Below, piece by piece: positions 1 to 8,246 of a stretch of 10,457 nucleotides of DNA (within the stretch, counting starts at the first letter, position 1; the number at the start of each line of letters is the position of its first letter). The stretch is from Rodentolepis nana (Eukaryota; Platyhelminthes; Cestoda; Cyclophyllidea; Hymenolepididae). The stretch is taken from assembly GCA_900617975.1 (NCBI GenBank), contig UZAE01012382.1, positions 1-10,457 on the forward strand. The letters run 5' to 3'. Under the pieces are notes generated by a model. It saw only the letters and a list, made by a program, of their open reading frames with translations, made no database searches and was not told the DNA's origin. The translations under genes and the position numbers were made by a program.

Positions 1-1268
1 GGGGGAGGACGGGTCAATTTAATCAGTTGTTCATGGAATTGTGCAGAATATTAAAAAGATATACAATTTGATTAATTGAGGTAATTAGGCACACCTAAGA
101 TGATTTGTTACTGTTAGCTTACACGAGTCAACTGCTCTGTAGCTTTGGCGATTTGACAGACAACAACAACACCAAATCGCATCGACTGTTAAACCGACAG
201 AAGATGGTTAAACAATGAGTTTTGTATTGTATAAAGTTGAAATCTGATGCAACAATCCACAAAACAACATTTTAAAATGATCTAATCTAATGTGGCGCTT
301 TACAATGAGCACAAATGAAAAAAAGATTATGTAAGTGCCCACGGTTGCTCGAGTTCATTTCAGTGAAGTAATTCTAAAATTTCCAAGCCAACGCATCTAA
401 ATACTTAAATGCATTTATCGAATTCGATTATTAGGTACAAACTTAAAGTGACAGTATAGCACTATAATTCACCTTAACCACAAAACTGAAAACACACCTA
501 CTACCATACCCCCTCTCCAACTTCAAGCTTCAAAGGTAGCAATTATCATCAGAGGCGGCATAATGATAAACATTTCTTTGAAGTATATATAATTTCAACT
601 ATTAGAGAGAATCCGAACAGCAAAACCGTCTGCATATATTAGGGGTAATGCAAAAGCGGTTAGATTGGACCTTAGCAACGGCAAGATCACCTCATATGAT
701 CCGACCTAGATAACCGCAATAAAGAAGAAGCGCTCAAGTAGAATTAGGAAAACTAAAGTACCATGGGAAAATCCTCTTGAGTGCAGTTAGGGCACACACC
801 CAGATAAATAGTTCAAGGACAGCAATAAAAGGCAATATACTATTGTATTTTATTAATATGAGCACTTCTCAAGTCCGCTTAGAAAAGCGTTTTCAAACAA
901 ACACTCATCAAAGTTAGAGGAATAAGCCCATGGAATCTACCTGGTGAGAAAACCGATTTCTGGCAATCATGACCAATGTCTTTGGCCATTCCGCTCACTG
1001 GGTTTTCATCGGGCAGACTAACTCGTTAACCGCTGTTCCTATGATTTGCCGGTATCTAGTTAATTAAAAGATTCAGGTTTCGTAGGTTACTGTTCCAATG
1101 TAGTGAGGCAGAACCGTAGACTATTATATATGATGGCCTTCCGTTTTTCGACCCTCCTATCTTCACTGACTTGAGAGTAGAACATCTTCGTGATCTCTGT
1201 CTCACCAATTGCTTTCGTCGTTCGCCGTGTTAATTCGCCCCTTATGCATTAAATAGCATGCAAGCAGA

Positions 1269-1278
1269 CCCCCCCCCC
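1269..1278. repeat. Homopolymer C10 tract
   Basis: Ten consecutive C residues in AT-rich non-coding sequence. No function is visible. Confidence 0.85.
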
Positions 1279-1810
1279 TTTTAGCTCGGACAAAAACGAG
1301 GAACTTAGTCAATTCTAATACCACAACCCCACCGAATAATGCCAAGTGGTAATTTGATGACACAAAGTAAATGCACCCTTGTGTTTGTCCTTGAATTTAA
1401 CTTACTGGTTCATGGGTCTATACTCTCTCTCTCTAATGGAATGTAGGAGGGGTGAGAGAAAGTAGTTCACCGTTAAGATCTCTGCATATTTACATACCCT
1501 ACAACCGATTTTTTAGTGCAAAGGGAGTGATAGGGCGCTACAGAACTACATGATCAAATAGATGCAAAGATACCGAAAATGGTCAACAAACAAATGTCAG
1601 TCCATGGTTTGCACAATTCGAATTCCAAATTTTAAATTAATGCTCTCTCACCTCTCGTGATCCTATTTTATGAAAAACCACTGGAGCAATTAAACTATGC
1701 GATATTTCTTAATTAACTTTGTATATTGTACTTAAGTATAAGGAGAGAAGAAAGCACATCAGAAATGAGTTTTTGGAACATCTTAAAATAACACAAATTT
1801 GTTTTGTTTT

Positions 1811-1926
1811 GTGTGTGTGTTTTGCATTGATTTGCACAATTGTCTAAGAGAAGCAAAGCTCCTAGCATTACTGTACCACAAAGTATCGAACACACGAAAT
1901 ACGATTACCCAGCACACACACACACA
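1811..1926. repeat. (GT)5 and (CA)7 microsatellites about 90 nt apart
   Basis: A (GT)5 run at 1811-1820 and a (CA)7 run at 1913-1926 are mutually complementary. They could be independent simple repeats or the arms of a weak long hairpin. They carry no gene signal. Confidence 0.7.
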
Positions 1927-2121
1927 TTTAACACAATGAGTTTTCTAAATATTTTCACGACTTGGAAAAACATGCAAGTTCTTAATGCCTTTATTTAAAA
2001 GTAAAATAGGCTATTCTATAATGACACGTCCAAAGCGTTTGGCAAAAGAATTTTATTGTCAGATTGGCTAACTCATATCATTTATGCTGAATCTTGGCTA
2101 TTAGTAGAACCCAAATAAATA

Positions 2122-2145
2122 AGAGATCTGGGTGACCAGATCTCT
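2122..2145. repeat. Perfect 10-bp inverted repeat
   Basis: AGAGATCTGG (2122-2131) and CCAGATCTCT (2136-2145) are exact reverse complements around a 4-nt GTGA loop. Part of this element, 2131-2140, is also the exact reverse complement of 2170-2179, so two mutually exclusive hairpins can be drawn. No U-tract or gene neighbour suggests a terminator role. Confidence 0.75.
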
Positions 2146-2961
2146 GAAATAATAAACCGGTCAGTAACCTCTGGTCACCGTGGGAAAACATCCATTCAGA
2201 TAACGGAATACAAATCCTCAGATTAGGTTTAACCATACTATCATGTAATCGAAGACTATATTCATGATGGAAAGGCCTTGAACTCAAATTGAAACCGAAT
2301 GAAAATGCTGACTTTTTGTTTATACATCTCCACCCACTCCCTTAAATCAGGTTGGACTGGCTTACACTTCCCTGTGTGCAGATATTTACCCAAGATAAAA
2401 CGGATATTTTTGTTTGTATTACCATGAATTATGATATTTCTAGAGCAAATGCTAAACATGATAATTTTCGGAGTTGAAAATATGCCCTCTGGGCTAATCA
2501 AAATTCACAGGTAAAATAAAATTATTCTCCCGCGTGTCCAATAATTATTTTGTTTAAAAGAAAAAATATTGTAATCCAATAAAATAGGGTGAGCGTTGAT
2601 TCATGCATAAAATCCGTAATTTTTACTTCAACGGGAAAGCCTATTGTAACGTATATAAATTGTTTTCGTTTTTAAATAAACTCGGGATTTCATTTATAAT
2701 AACTCAAAAATCAATTTCAATCGAATGAGAAAAGAAAGGCATCAAATAGTGGAACGAGCAGTCTGCTTCACCCAGAAATAGAAGGAAGATACATAAAATT
2801 ACCTAGATATGCGAAAATGAGAGGACAAGAACTGTTGACAAAGAAAAGAATACAATTATGGCTTTTAGACTTTAATGGAGTGAAGAAAACACGCAAACAC
2901 TATATGGATTCGTAAAACTTAAATATTAATCGCAATGAAAGCATTTCCATATCTGGTAATG

Positions 2962-2978
2962 ACCATTTTGGAAATGGT
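2962..2978. repeat. 7-bp inverted repeat ACCATTT/AAATGGT
   Basis: Two perfect 7-nt arms surround a 3-nt TGG spacer. It is short enough to arise by chance in AT-rich DNA and has no obvious function. Confidence 0.5.
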
Positions 2979-3880
2979 TTGTAAATATAAAAGTGTGAAA
3001 AAGCATTTGAAAGCAAATAGTAATTCAAGAATAATCTTCAAAACTAAGCCCTAATTGACTAGAGGCCAAAGATAAATCAAATACACAAATTTCACTCCCA
3101 CCCGATTTCGGTTTTCGCAGTATAGTGTACCTTCGTGTCCAAATTGCACTTTTGATAGAAAATATGATAGATTTTTTTCCCAAGATAAAACAATTTTTAG
3201 TTATGAAACAAGTCACACTTAAGTCTGGTAATAGGGTAAACAAGCACATAATGAGAAACAAATCTATTCTTGGAAATTTTATAGGCTGATAAGTTCGAAA
3301 AAAAATAAATCAAATCAAGTGAAAACGGATTTAAGGAGAAATGTACTCCTGTTGAAAATTTATGAATCAGAGGAGGGTTTTTTATAACAGATTCGTTTCA
3401 AATATTAAAGCAATGAGGATGAAAAGCACTATTGACCATGCCTCAGAGGAACAATAAATTGTCACCTGATAAACAAATCAGGGAAAATCGTTTCAAGACT
3501 TATGAATTTCGGAAGCCCTTAACATTAAGCCCTAAATTTAGTCTTTTTCTGGATTTACAAAGGAGAATATTTTCATTATATCTGCTTTAAGTTATTGCCT
3601 AAACTAAGAGGTTTGCTCTTGGACCACGTATTAAAAAAGAATGAAGATAGCTTTTAAAAAATTATTTGACAGTTTTATTTAACTTGTAAGATATTATTGT
3701 CGCAAACATTTTAACTGGTTTTAATATCCACAATCAAGCTATGTAAACAGGTCAAACTTTTAGGGAAAAATCAAGCCATGTGACTCCCGTGCATCTAATG
3801 ACACTGTTCCAATTGGTAAGGTACTTATGCAAAAAATAGATTTTAAACATATAGACATTTAATATGAAAAAGATAAATAC

Positions 3881-5126
3881 CCTTTGAAGAGCATCGAGGA
3901 TTTGTTGGACTCGAGAATCAATTCCACCTATAAGTCCATTTAGACCCATTCTCTCAGAATCAGACATGCAAAAAACCTCATAGTGTCGAGCTGTGTCCAA
4001 AATATCCTGAATAAAGTCAGCTCCATTGGGATTAGCCTGAGGTGGAAAATAAATGTTTCTTTAATTAAAAGACATGAACAAAATTGATTAAAAATGCTAA
4101 ATTGCTTACCCCAGGGTTAGCGAACCATTCATCAGCAAATTTGCAATTTCTAATTAACAGCTGGAGGTCAGTATGGTCTCCCAAATACTCAGTGTCATCC
4201 GAACTGGTGAGTTGAAGACCTCGAATAATTTCACAGATTTCATCTGACATTTGGCGTAAAAAGTAATCCCTATTGGATTGAGCCTCCCTAGCAGCCGGTA
4301 GACCTGCAATTGATAATCCATAAACAATGATAATCAGAAATGAATAGGCAAAGGACAAGATATAAAAGTGCATACGTTGTTGGGTGGTGTTGAGATAAAG
4401 TTTGATTGAGGAAATAAGAATAGGGGTGATGCGTTTTACTTGAGTAATTCCTCTCTGGAGAATGTCGGCGTGAGATTTAATAACTAATTCATCCTGCCTC
4501 TCATCAACCTCTTTGATCATTTGAGCCATTACTGGGGTCAGATTCTAAAAGAAAAATTAAAGCAAGCTTGGTTTATTACTTTAACAAATTCGGCGAGTTC
4601 TGGAAAATTTTTGATGCCTTGAACGGTATTTAGTTTATCAAGGACTAAATTACAGCAGGCAACAATCTTTCTGACTTCTGACATGTCGAAAGTGACCAGT
4701 ACTGCCCATGTTCCTTGAAGAATCCCCCGAGAACCGTCAATAAGCTTTTTGCGACCAATTGCTGAAGATGGATCTCGAGAGAGCAGCTTGACAGCGTCTT
4801 GAAGAAAAACTGAAGCTTCCTCAACGCGTACAAGCGCAGGTGGCATGTCTCGTTTTAAAAGTTGATCTGAACTCTGACGAATGGTTTCATAACCAACCTA
4901 AAAGTATTAATTTATAGGTTCCCTTACTTTAACTAGATTGTCTACAGCTATTTTCACTACTGAAACACGATTAGCGAGATCCGGTGTATCACCTGCTGTG
5001 CCACCATCTTCGAATAAGAGAATTAGTTTTGATACCTATGCATCGTGCGAAAAATGCTGAATCACATACTTGCTGAGCAACAGGATCTAAAATTCTACCA
5101 ATTGTCTTGGTGTGCGATGAAGACAT
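3881..5126 (-). CDS. VCL: Vinculin, N-terminal part (six exons, 3' end missing)
   Basis: Vinculin is a cytoplasmic adhesion adaptor that links talin and catenin complexes to F-actin. Coding exons on the minus strand are 5126-5070, 5035-4928, 4897-4580, 4544-4376, 4303-4110 and 4036-3881. All introns are GT..AG and the phases join without a break into 334 residues. Family landmarks in order are MSSSHTKTIGRILDPVAQQ (1-19), LLKRDMPPAL (68-77), LIDGSRGIL (107-115), TFDMSEVRKI (124-133), a DERQDEL stretch early in exon 4, and MSDEICEIIRGLQLTS (236-251). These match the D1 (Vh1) talin-binding head in order and spacing; residues after about 255 begin the second vinculin repeat. The start was chosen because it gives the family N-terminus (H-T-K-T-I..ILDPVAQQ). 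Alpha-catenin is less likely because the DMPPA and LIDGSRGIL motifs are vinculin-like. The D2-D4 head, hinge and tail are not seen. Exon boundaries are inferred from sequence without transcript data. Confidence 0.95.
4037..4109 (-). other. VCL: Vinculin intron 5 (73 nt)
   Basis: Donor GTAAGC and acceptor CACCTCAG flank a 73-nt phase-0 intron. It joins ..DEWFANPG to ANPNGADFIQDIL.., equivalent to the vertebrate [21 protein letters not shown] region. Confidence 0.85.
4304..4375 (-). other. VCL: Vinculin intron 4 (72 nt, no in-frame stop)
   Basis: Donor GTATGC and acceptor TTGCAG define a 72-nt phase-1 intron that splits the Arg218 codon. Because 72 is a multiple of three and no stop lies in frame, the reading frame passes straight through. 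I call it an intron because the 24 residues it would encode are strongly hydrophobic and have no counterpart in vinculin, while the flanks align once it is removed. Confidence 0.85.
4545..4579 (-). other. VCL: Vinculin intron 3 (35 nt)
   Basis: Donor GTAATA and acceptor TTTTCTTTTAG flank a 35-nt phase-0 intron. It joins ..ELAEFVK to NLTPVMAQMI.., matching the vertebrate TYTKNLGPGMTKM segment. Without this splice the frame runs into a stop after ..NFSFRI. Confidence 0.88.
4898..5069 (-). other. VCL: Vinculin micro-introns 1 and 2 (34 and 30 nt)
   Basis: Intron 1 is 5069-5036 (GTATGT..CATAG, 34 nt) and intron 2 is 4927-4898 (GTAAGG..TTTTAG, 30 nt). They flank exon 2. Both are needed to keep the vinculin frame. 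Introns this short are near the minimum that spliceosomes handle in animals and are typical of the 5' ends of schistosome genes. Confidence 0.85.
4928..5035 (-). CDS. VCL: Vinculin exon 2
   Basis: This exon encodes residues 20-55, phase 0 at both ends, between acceptor CATAG and donor GTAAGG. The peptide starts VSKLILLFEDGG and ends VKIAVDNLVK. It corresponds to the VSHLVIMHEEG to AVSNLVR part of vertebrate vinculin, part of the talin-binding D1 bundle. The loop around GGTAGDTPD differs in sequence from the vertebrate loop. Confidence 0.9.
5070..5126 (-). CDS. VCL: Vinculin exon 1 (start codon exon)
   Basis: This exon encodes residues 1-19 and begins at the ATG read from 5126. It ends after CAG CAA in phase 0, at donor GTATGT. 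The peptide matches the first helix of the vinculin head, with ILDPVAQQ corresponding to ILEPVAQQ in animal vinculins. It is too short to show up as an open reading frame by length. Confidence 0.9.
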
Positions 5127-5175
5127 TCTTTTCGCCTAAGCAAACCTAAACTAGCGGTGTTATTCTATAAGTTAA
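5127..5175 (-). promoter_or_regulatory. Vinculin 5' leader with candidate splice acceptors
   Basis: Within about 50 nt upstream of the vinculin ATG the minus strand has several AG dinucleotides after T-rich stretches, the closest being TTTGCTTAG about 11 nt before ATG. This could be the 3' end of a 5'-UTR intron or a spliced-leader acceptor. No TATA box or other promoter element is convincing. Confidence 0.3.
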
Positions 5176-6175
5176 AACACTCTTAGCTTTGACCTTTAGA
5201 CCAGTTCTCATTAATGGTTAAAAAATAACAATGACACATTTTATCAATATGAAATATCAAATTTAAAATTGATTTATTTGTCTTTTATATTAGCATCATA
5301 ACTTTCATATAATGAATTTTATTTAATTTTCGTTTAGGCTTTTAATAATAATTTGACCTCGAAGTGGATCTCTCTTGCATGTTGTCAGTTACTGCTTTAT
5401 CAAGTATAAGTCCTTCGCTTGACATGTCCCATAAAATTTTTCCTTCTGCTCACTCATGTTCCCCTATACCATCAGTTCCACTTTTAATTTTATAAAATTT
5501 ATCCCAGCCATTGGAATATACTAAGCATTTTCACTTTACAATGGCCTGAACATTTTTTCATAACGCTGGTTAGAGAATTATGGCTTTCATTTGCTTGTGG
5601 CCTTCTTGGCATTTTAATAGTAAACCCTCATACTTCAACACTAACGGCCACTTAACTTTCTCTTAAATTTGCCTTTTAGTCAGCATACAGGTTTAGAGTA
5701 AGAGGTGATTAATCTTCATTATTGATACAACTACTAAACGTCATAATTACTCATATGTTAATTGCATGTAAAAGATCATCAGTACATTCAAAGTTACTTT
5801 TACAAACCGCAATAGGGATTCCAGAAAAGGTAGAACACAAAACTGATTTTCCAATGCCATTGTTACTCGCGCACTTAATGGATAATTTCCTATAAAAGAT
5901 AGTTAAAAATCCACTTTAGAGCATTTGCTTTCTCTGCTATTGTAAAAATTAATTCACACACTGGTGTTTGTGAAACTCATACTGAGTTCTCTTTGCGCAA
6001 TACATATTGACTTACATCGTAATATCAATTATCTCAAAATATATATGGTTGTAATAAATCAGTCAACAAAATAAACGAAGTTATCGCAATGGATGGGATG
6101 AATTTCTTCGCAATCTTGCATAGAATTAAGGCTAAACTAGATACAAAAAGCGAAGACTGCCAAAATAATCACGCG
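5127..6175. other. Spacer between MsrB 3' end and vinculin start
   Basis: About 1 kb of AT-rich DNA with no open frame of note on either strand. It presumably holds the vinculin promoter and 5' UTR and the MsrB 3' flank. I see no RNA gene or repeat that I can name. Confidence 0.6.
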
Positions 6176-6181
6176 TTTATT
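6176..6181 (-). terminator. Poly(A) signal AATAAA of MsrB
   Basis: The minus strand reads AATAAA (TTTATT on plus) about 43 nt after the MsrB stop codon. The position is normal for a canonical polyadenylation signal with a short 3' UTR. AATAAA can occur by chance in AT-rich DNA, so this call rests mainly on placement. Confidence 0.6.
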
Positions 6182-6223
6182 TAAGTTTGAAAGTATAAGT
6201 AAGTATTTAAAAATGTCGATGAA

Positions 6224-6322
6224 TCATTTAGGTACAAAGTTGAGAGAAACGCTGTTGATACAGTATCTTGTATGCGTAGGTGCAGGCCCGTCATTAAAAA
6301 CGTGACCTAAGTGTGCCTTACA
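6224..6322 (-). CDS. msrB: MsrB exon 4 (catalytic Cys, stop)
   Basis: This exon encodes residues 106-137 and the TGA stop at 6226-6224. It opens with [15 protein letters not shown], completing the second CxxC with exon 3. It ends [14 protein letters not shown], the MsrB active-site signature with catalytic cysteine 126. The acceptor is TCTTTTAG. Confidence 0.92.
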   Translation of the reverse strand, partial: CKAHLGHVFNDGPAPTHTRYCINSVSLNFVPK

Positions 6323-6992
6323 CTAAAAGAGAACAAAAAAACAAATGTAATATCATAATAAAAATTTAAATTACATAGTGTTATTATATGTGCAAGTAAC
6401 GGGATGCACCTAAATGGAGCCTAACAAACTCAAGGGGTCAAAGGAGCAATGTGATAACGTTAAAAGTATTTACGTTTTTGCAGATAACTTCAGTACGCTC
6501 CATTCCAAGTGAGTTGTCTGCAATTTTTTCGATATTTGCTCTTGAGTCGTCCCCCAATTCGGATGCGCCGGCAGCACGCGAAAAGGCTGGCCAACCACAG
6601 CCGCACTTAAATTTGTCTTCAGACCTACAAACAGTGTGAATTCGTGTAATAATTAAATACCCAATAAAAAGTTATACGCATACTAAAATAGATTCAGATT
6701 AAAAACAATGCGATATAACTTACTTAAACAATAGGGAACCACAGCAAGCGCATTCATATTGACCATCCTCGAAATGCATGTTATATTTCCCAGAATGTGG
6801 CTAATTAATTAAGAGGTGAAGCAAATTAGAGCTACTTACCAGCTCAGTTCCTTTCTCCCGAGCGACACGGTAGACTTCTGGGGGCAACCTCTTTCTCCAT
6901 TCTTCGTCAGAAATGTTTGTGCTCATTTTGTTGATAATGAAGTATGCAGATGAACGGTATATAGGAAGGGTCCTAGCTAATTTTAACTGCAT
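6224..6992 (-). CDS. msrB: Peptide-methionine (R)-S-oxide reductase, MsrB
   Basis: MsrB reduces methionine-R-sulfoxide in proteins, usually with thioredoxin as the electron donor. Minus-strand exons are 6992 (or 6926)-6840, 6800-6724, 6624-6474 and 6322-6224, joining in frame to a TGA stop. The product is 137 residues from the inner ATG at 6926, or 159 from the outer ATG at 6992. In 137-residue numbering, [21 protein letters not shown] is split by no intron and is the family N-terminus. Zinc-binding CxxC pairs are C46/C49 and C103/C106. G-C64-GWP holds the likely resolving cysteine, HLGH is at 109-112, and [11 protein letters not shown] at 124-134 holds catalytic C126. The catalytic residue is encoded by TGT, so this is a cysteine-type and not a selenocysteine-type enzyme. 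The length is normal for a single-domain MsrB. Unusual points are extra cysteines C48 and C62 and GWPAF in place of the common GWPSF. Confidence 0.95.
6474..6624 (-). CDS. msrB: MsrB exon 3 (GCGWP and RTEVIC)
   Basis: This exon encodes the last base of codon 55 and residues 56-105. It contains [11 protein letters not shown] and, at its end, RTEVICKN, whose cysteine is the first member of the second zinc CxxC. The acceptor is TTTGTAG and the donor GTAAAT in phase 0. The opposite strand is also open here (6451-6639), but it carries no family signal. Confidence 0.9.
6724..6800 (-). CDS. msrB: MsrB exon 2 (first zinc CxxC)
   Basis: This exon encodes residues 30-54 plus two bases of codon 55. It starts [13 protein letters not shown] and carries [11 protein letters not shown], with the first CxxC zinc pair. 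The acceptor is AATTAG and the donor GTAAGT. The downstream exon supplies the G that completes the AAG lysine codon, which supports the junction. Confidence 0.9.
6801..6839 (-). other. msrB: MsrB intron 1 (39 nt)
   Basis: This is a 39-nt GTAAGT..AATTAG intron in phase 0. MsrB introns 2 (6723-6625, 99 nt) and 3 (6473-6323, 151 nt) are progressively longer, the same 5'-to-3' trend as in vinculin. Confidence 0.88.
6840..6992 (-). CDS. msrB: MsrB exon 1 with two possible start codons
   Basis: The conserved domain begins at the ATG read from 6926 ([10 protein letters not shown]). The frame stays open upstream to an ATG at 6992, which is immediately preceded in frame by TAA, so 6992 is the farthest possible start. 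The 22 extra residues begin [18 protein letters not shown]. They contain two Arg and two Lys and no acidic residue, which resembles a mitochondrial presequence. The exon ends in phase 0 at donor GTAAGT (6839-6834). Which start is used, or whether both are, cannot be told from DNA alone. Confidence 0.8.
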
Positions 6993-7016
6993 TTAAAATA
7001 TGGAAGAGGGCTTATT

Positions 7017-7028
7017 CTGGTAAAAAAT
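7017..7028 (-). promoter_or_regulatory. Candidate splice acceptor upstream of MsrB
   Basis: The minus strand reads a T-run followed by ACCAG, ending at 7017, 24 nt upstream of the outer MsrB ATG. It fits a 3' splice site for a 5'-UTR intron or for trans-splicing. Such sites are common by chance in AT-rich sequence. Confidence 0.3.
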
Positions 7029-7427
7029 CACCATAGAACATTTGCATAAACTTGACACTGATGTAATAAAGATTATTATATACAAAGTTAATTTTAATAA
7101 AAAAATCCAGTGAATTTAAAGGAGCCATATAAACTTTAAAAAGAAATAGATGACAGAAGCTAAAAAATTATTCAATAGAAGCAAGCTATGTTTTACTTTA
7201 ATTAATACAGTCAATGAAATTAGGACTTTAATAAAGTTTCGCTCTCATATATAGCTCTAGGATTCTAGGTCAACATTTAGACAGATAAAAGAAATCGGAA
7301 TTAAAATAGCTCAGTTTTCGGTAACTTAAATGGATCGTTTAAATTAATTTAGATTTTAAATAAACAATTTTAACAGAAAAACGTTAAACACTACAAATTT
7401 ATGTAAAATTTTATGACCATTGTTGTG

Positions 7428-7451
7428 AATGTTCATTTTTTCATGAACATT
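7428..7451. repeat. 9-bp inverted repeat AATGTTCAT/ATGAACATT
   Basis: Perfect 9-nt arms (7428-7436 and 7443-7451) flank a TTTTTC loop. The element is followed by a T-run. There is no adjacent gene, so it is recorded only as a hairpin. Confidence 0.65.
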
Positions 7452-8246
7452 TTTTCCCCAATAAGCCCTCTAATTAACCCAAAATCCTGAAATAAATAAT
7501 ATAAATGGTATAACGAAAGATTTTTTTGTCTTCTTTACATAAACTCCTATTTTCCTAAAAAATTTCCGAACGCGAACATTTTTCGCTATTCCATTCCACA
7601 CGACTTCTGAAATTGCTATAAATCTTCCGTGGTCTGCGCCTCGTTATATTAATTTTTCATTCATCGGTATATTCATTTTTTTGAAATCCTTTGGTCTAGT
7701 GTTTATATTTATTCAGATTCTCCTCCACAATTTACTGGCATCCTTTCAGCTGACTAATAAAACCTACCAAATTTATAAGTAATCGTACCACTTATCATAA
7801 ATAAGCGTTGATTCTATTGATATGCTCGTTATACTGTTTGGTATAAATTCGTATTTGTATGATAAAATTGATCAAGATATCGACTGAGTAAGAATTTAAA
7901 TAATAATTGGTCCCGTTATGGATCTCATAATGCTCCTTGGTGTTTTTATTATAGCTCCTATAATCGGCTTAATAAGACTTTCAGTAAGAGTCCTAAGTCT
8001 ATTAATTGAGAAGCAATTCTGGCTTCATAGTGGTGATAATAAAGTTCAAATGACAGTTGAGGAAGTGATGATATTTATTAATTGAAATTACCGTTAGTTT
8101 GAAAAAAGTACATACTTTATCTAAATATCCTAACGGAAGGAAAAAATTTGAGTTAACTTTGGAAAGTCCAATACGAAGAAGTGAGAACGTTTGCTTCTAA
8201 TGTTATAAATGAATGAAGTGGATTGTTAGCTGCCATGGTTATTTTT

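Larger units (their letters stand above)
1..3880. other. Long stretch without recognised exons (likely vinculin intron 6)
   Basis: This lies 3' of vinculin exon 6, whose donor GTATTT is at 3880-3875. Stops are frequent in all frames, and none of the longer open frames (1713-1895, 2078-2287, 2262-2501, 3025-3261 on minus) resembles vinculin or another family I know. Visible content is a C10 run (1269-1278), a short CT repeat (1423-1434), GT and CA microsatellites near 1811-1926, and small inverted repeats. Small vinculin exons could have been missed. Confidence 0.55.

Noticed and set aside
546..552. Hammerhead ribozyme core CTGATGA on the minus strand (also at 5776-5782)
   Set aside because: Schistosomes carry hammerheads in repeats, but no matching GAAA core strand or flanking stems were found near either site. 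A third match near 4130 is vinculin coding sequence.
3752..3880. In-frame extension of vinculin exon 6 past 3881 to a TGA
   Set aside because: The extension is Phe/Ile/Tyr-rich with no vinculin similarity and follows a GT donor, so it reads as intron.
4645..4833. Second minus-strand open frame of 62 codons
   Set aside because: It overlaps vinculin exon 3 in another frame. The vinculin frame has LIDGSRGIL and TFDMSEVRKI, and this one has no motif.
6451..6639. Plus-strand 62-codon open frame
   Set aside because: It lies opposite MsrB exon 3, whose minus-strand translation carries clear family motifs, so it is an antisense shadow.
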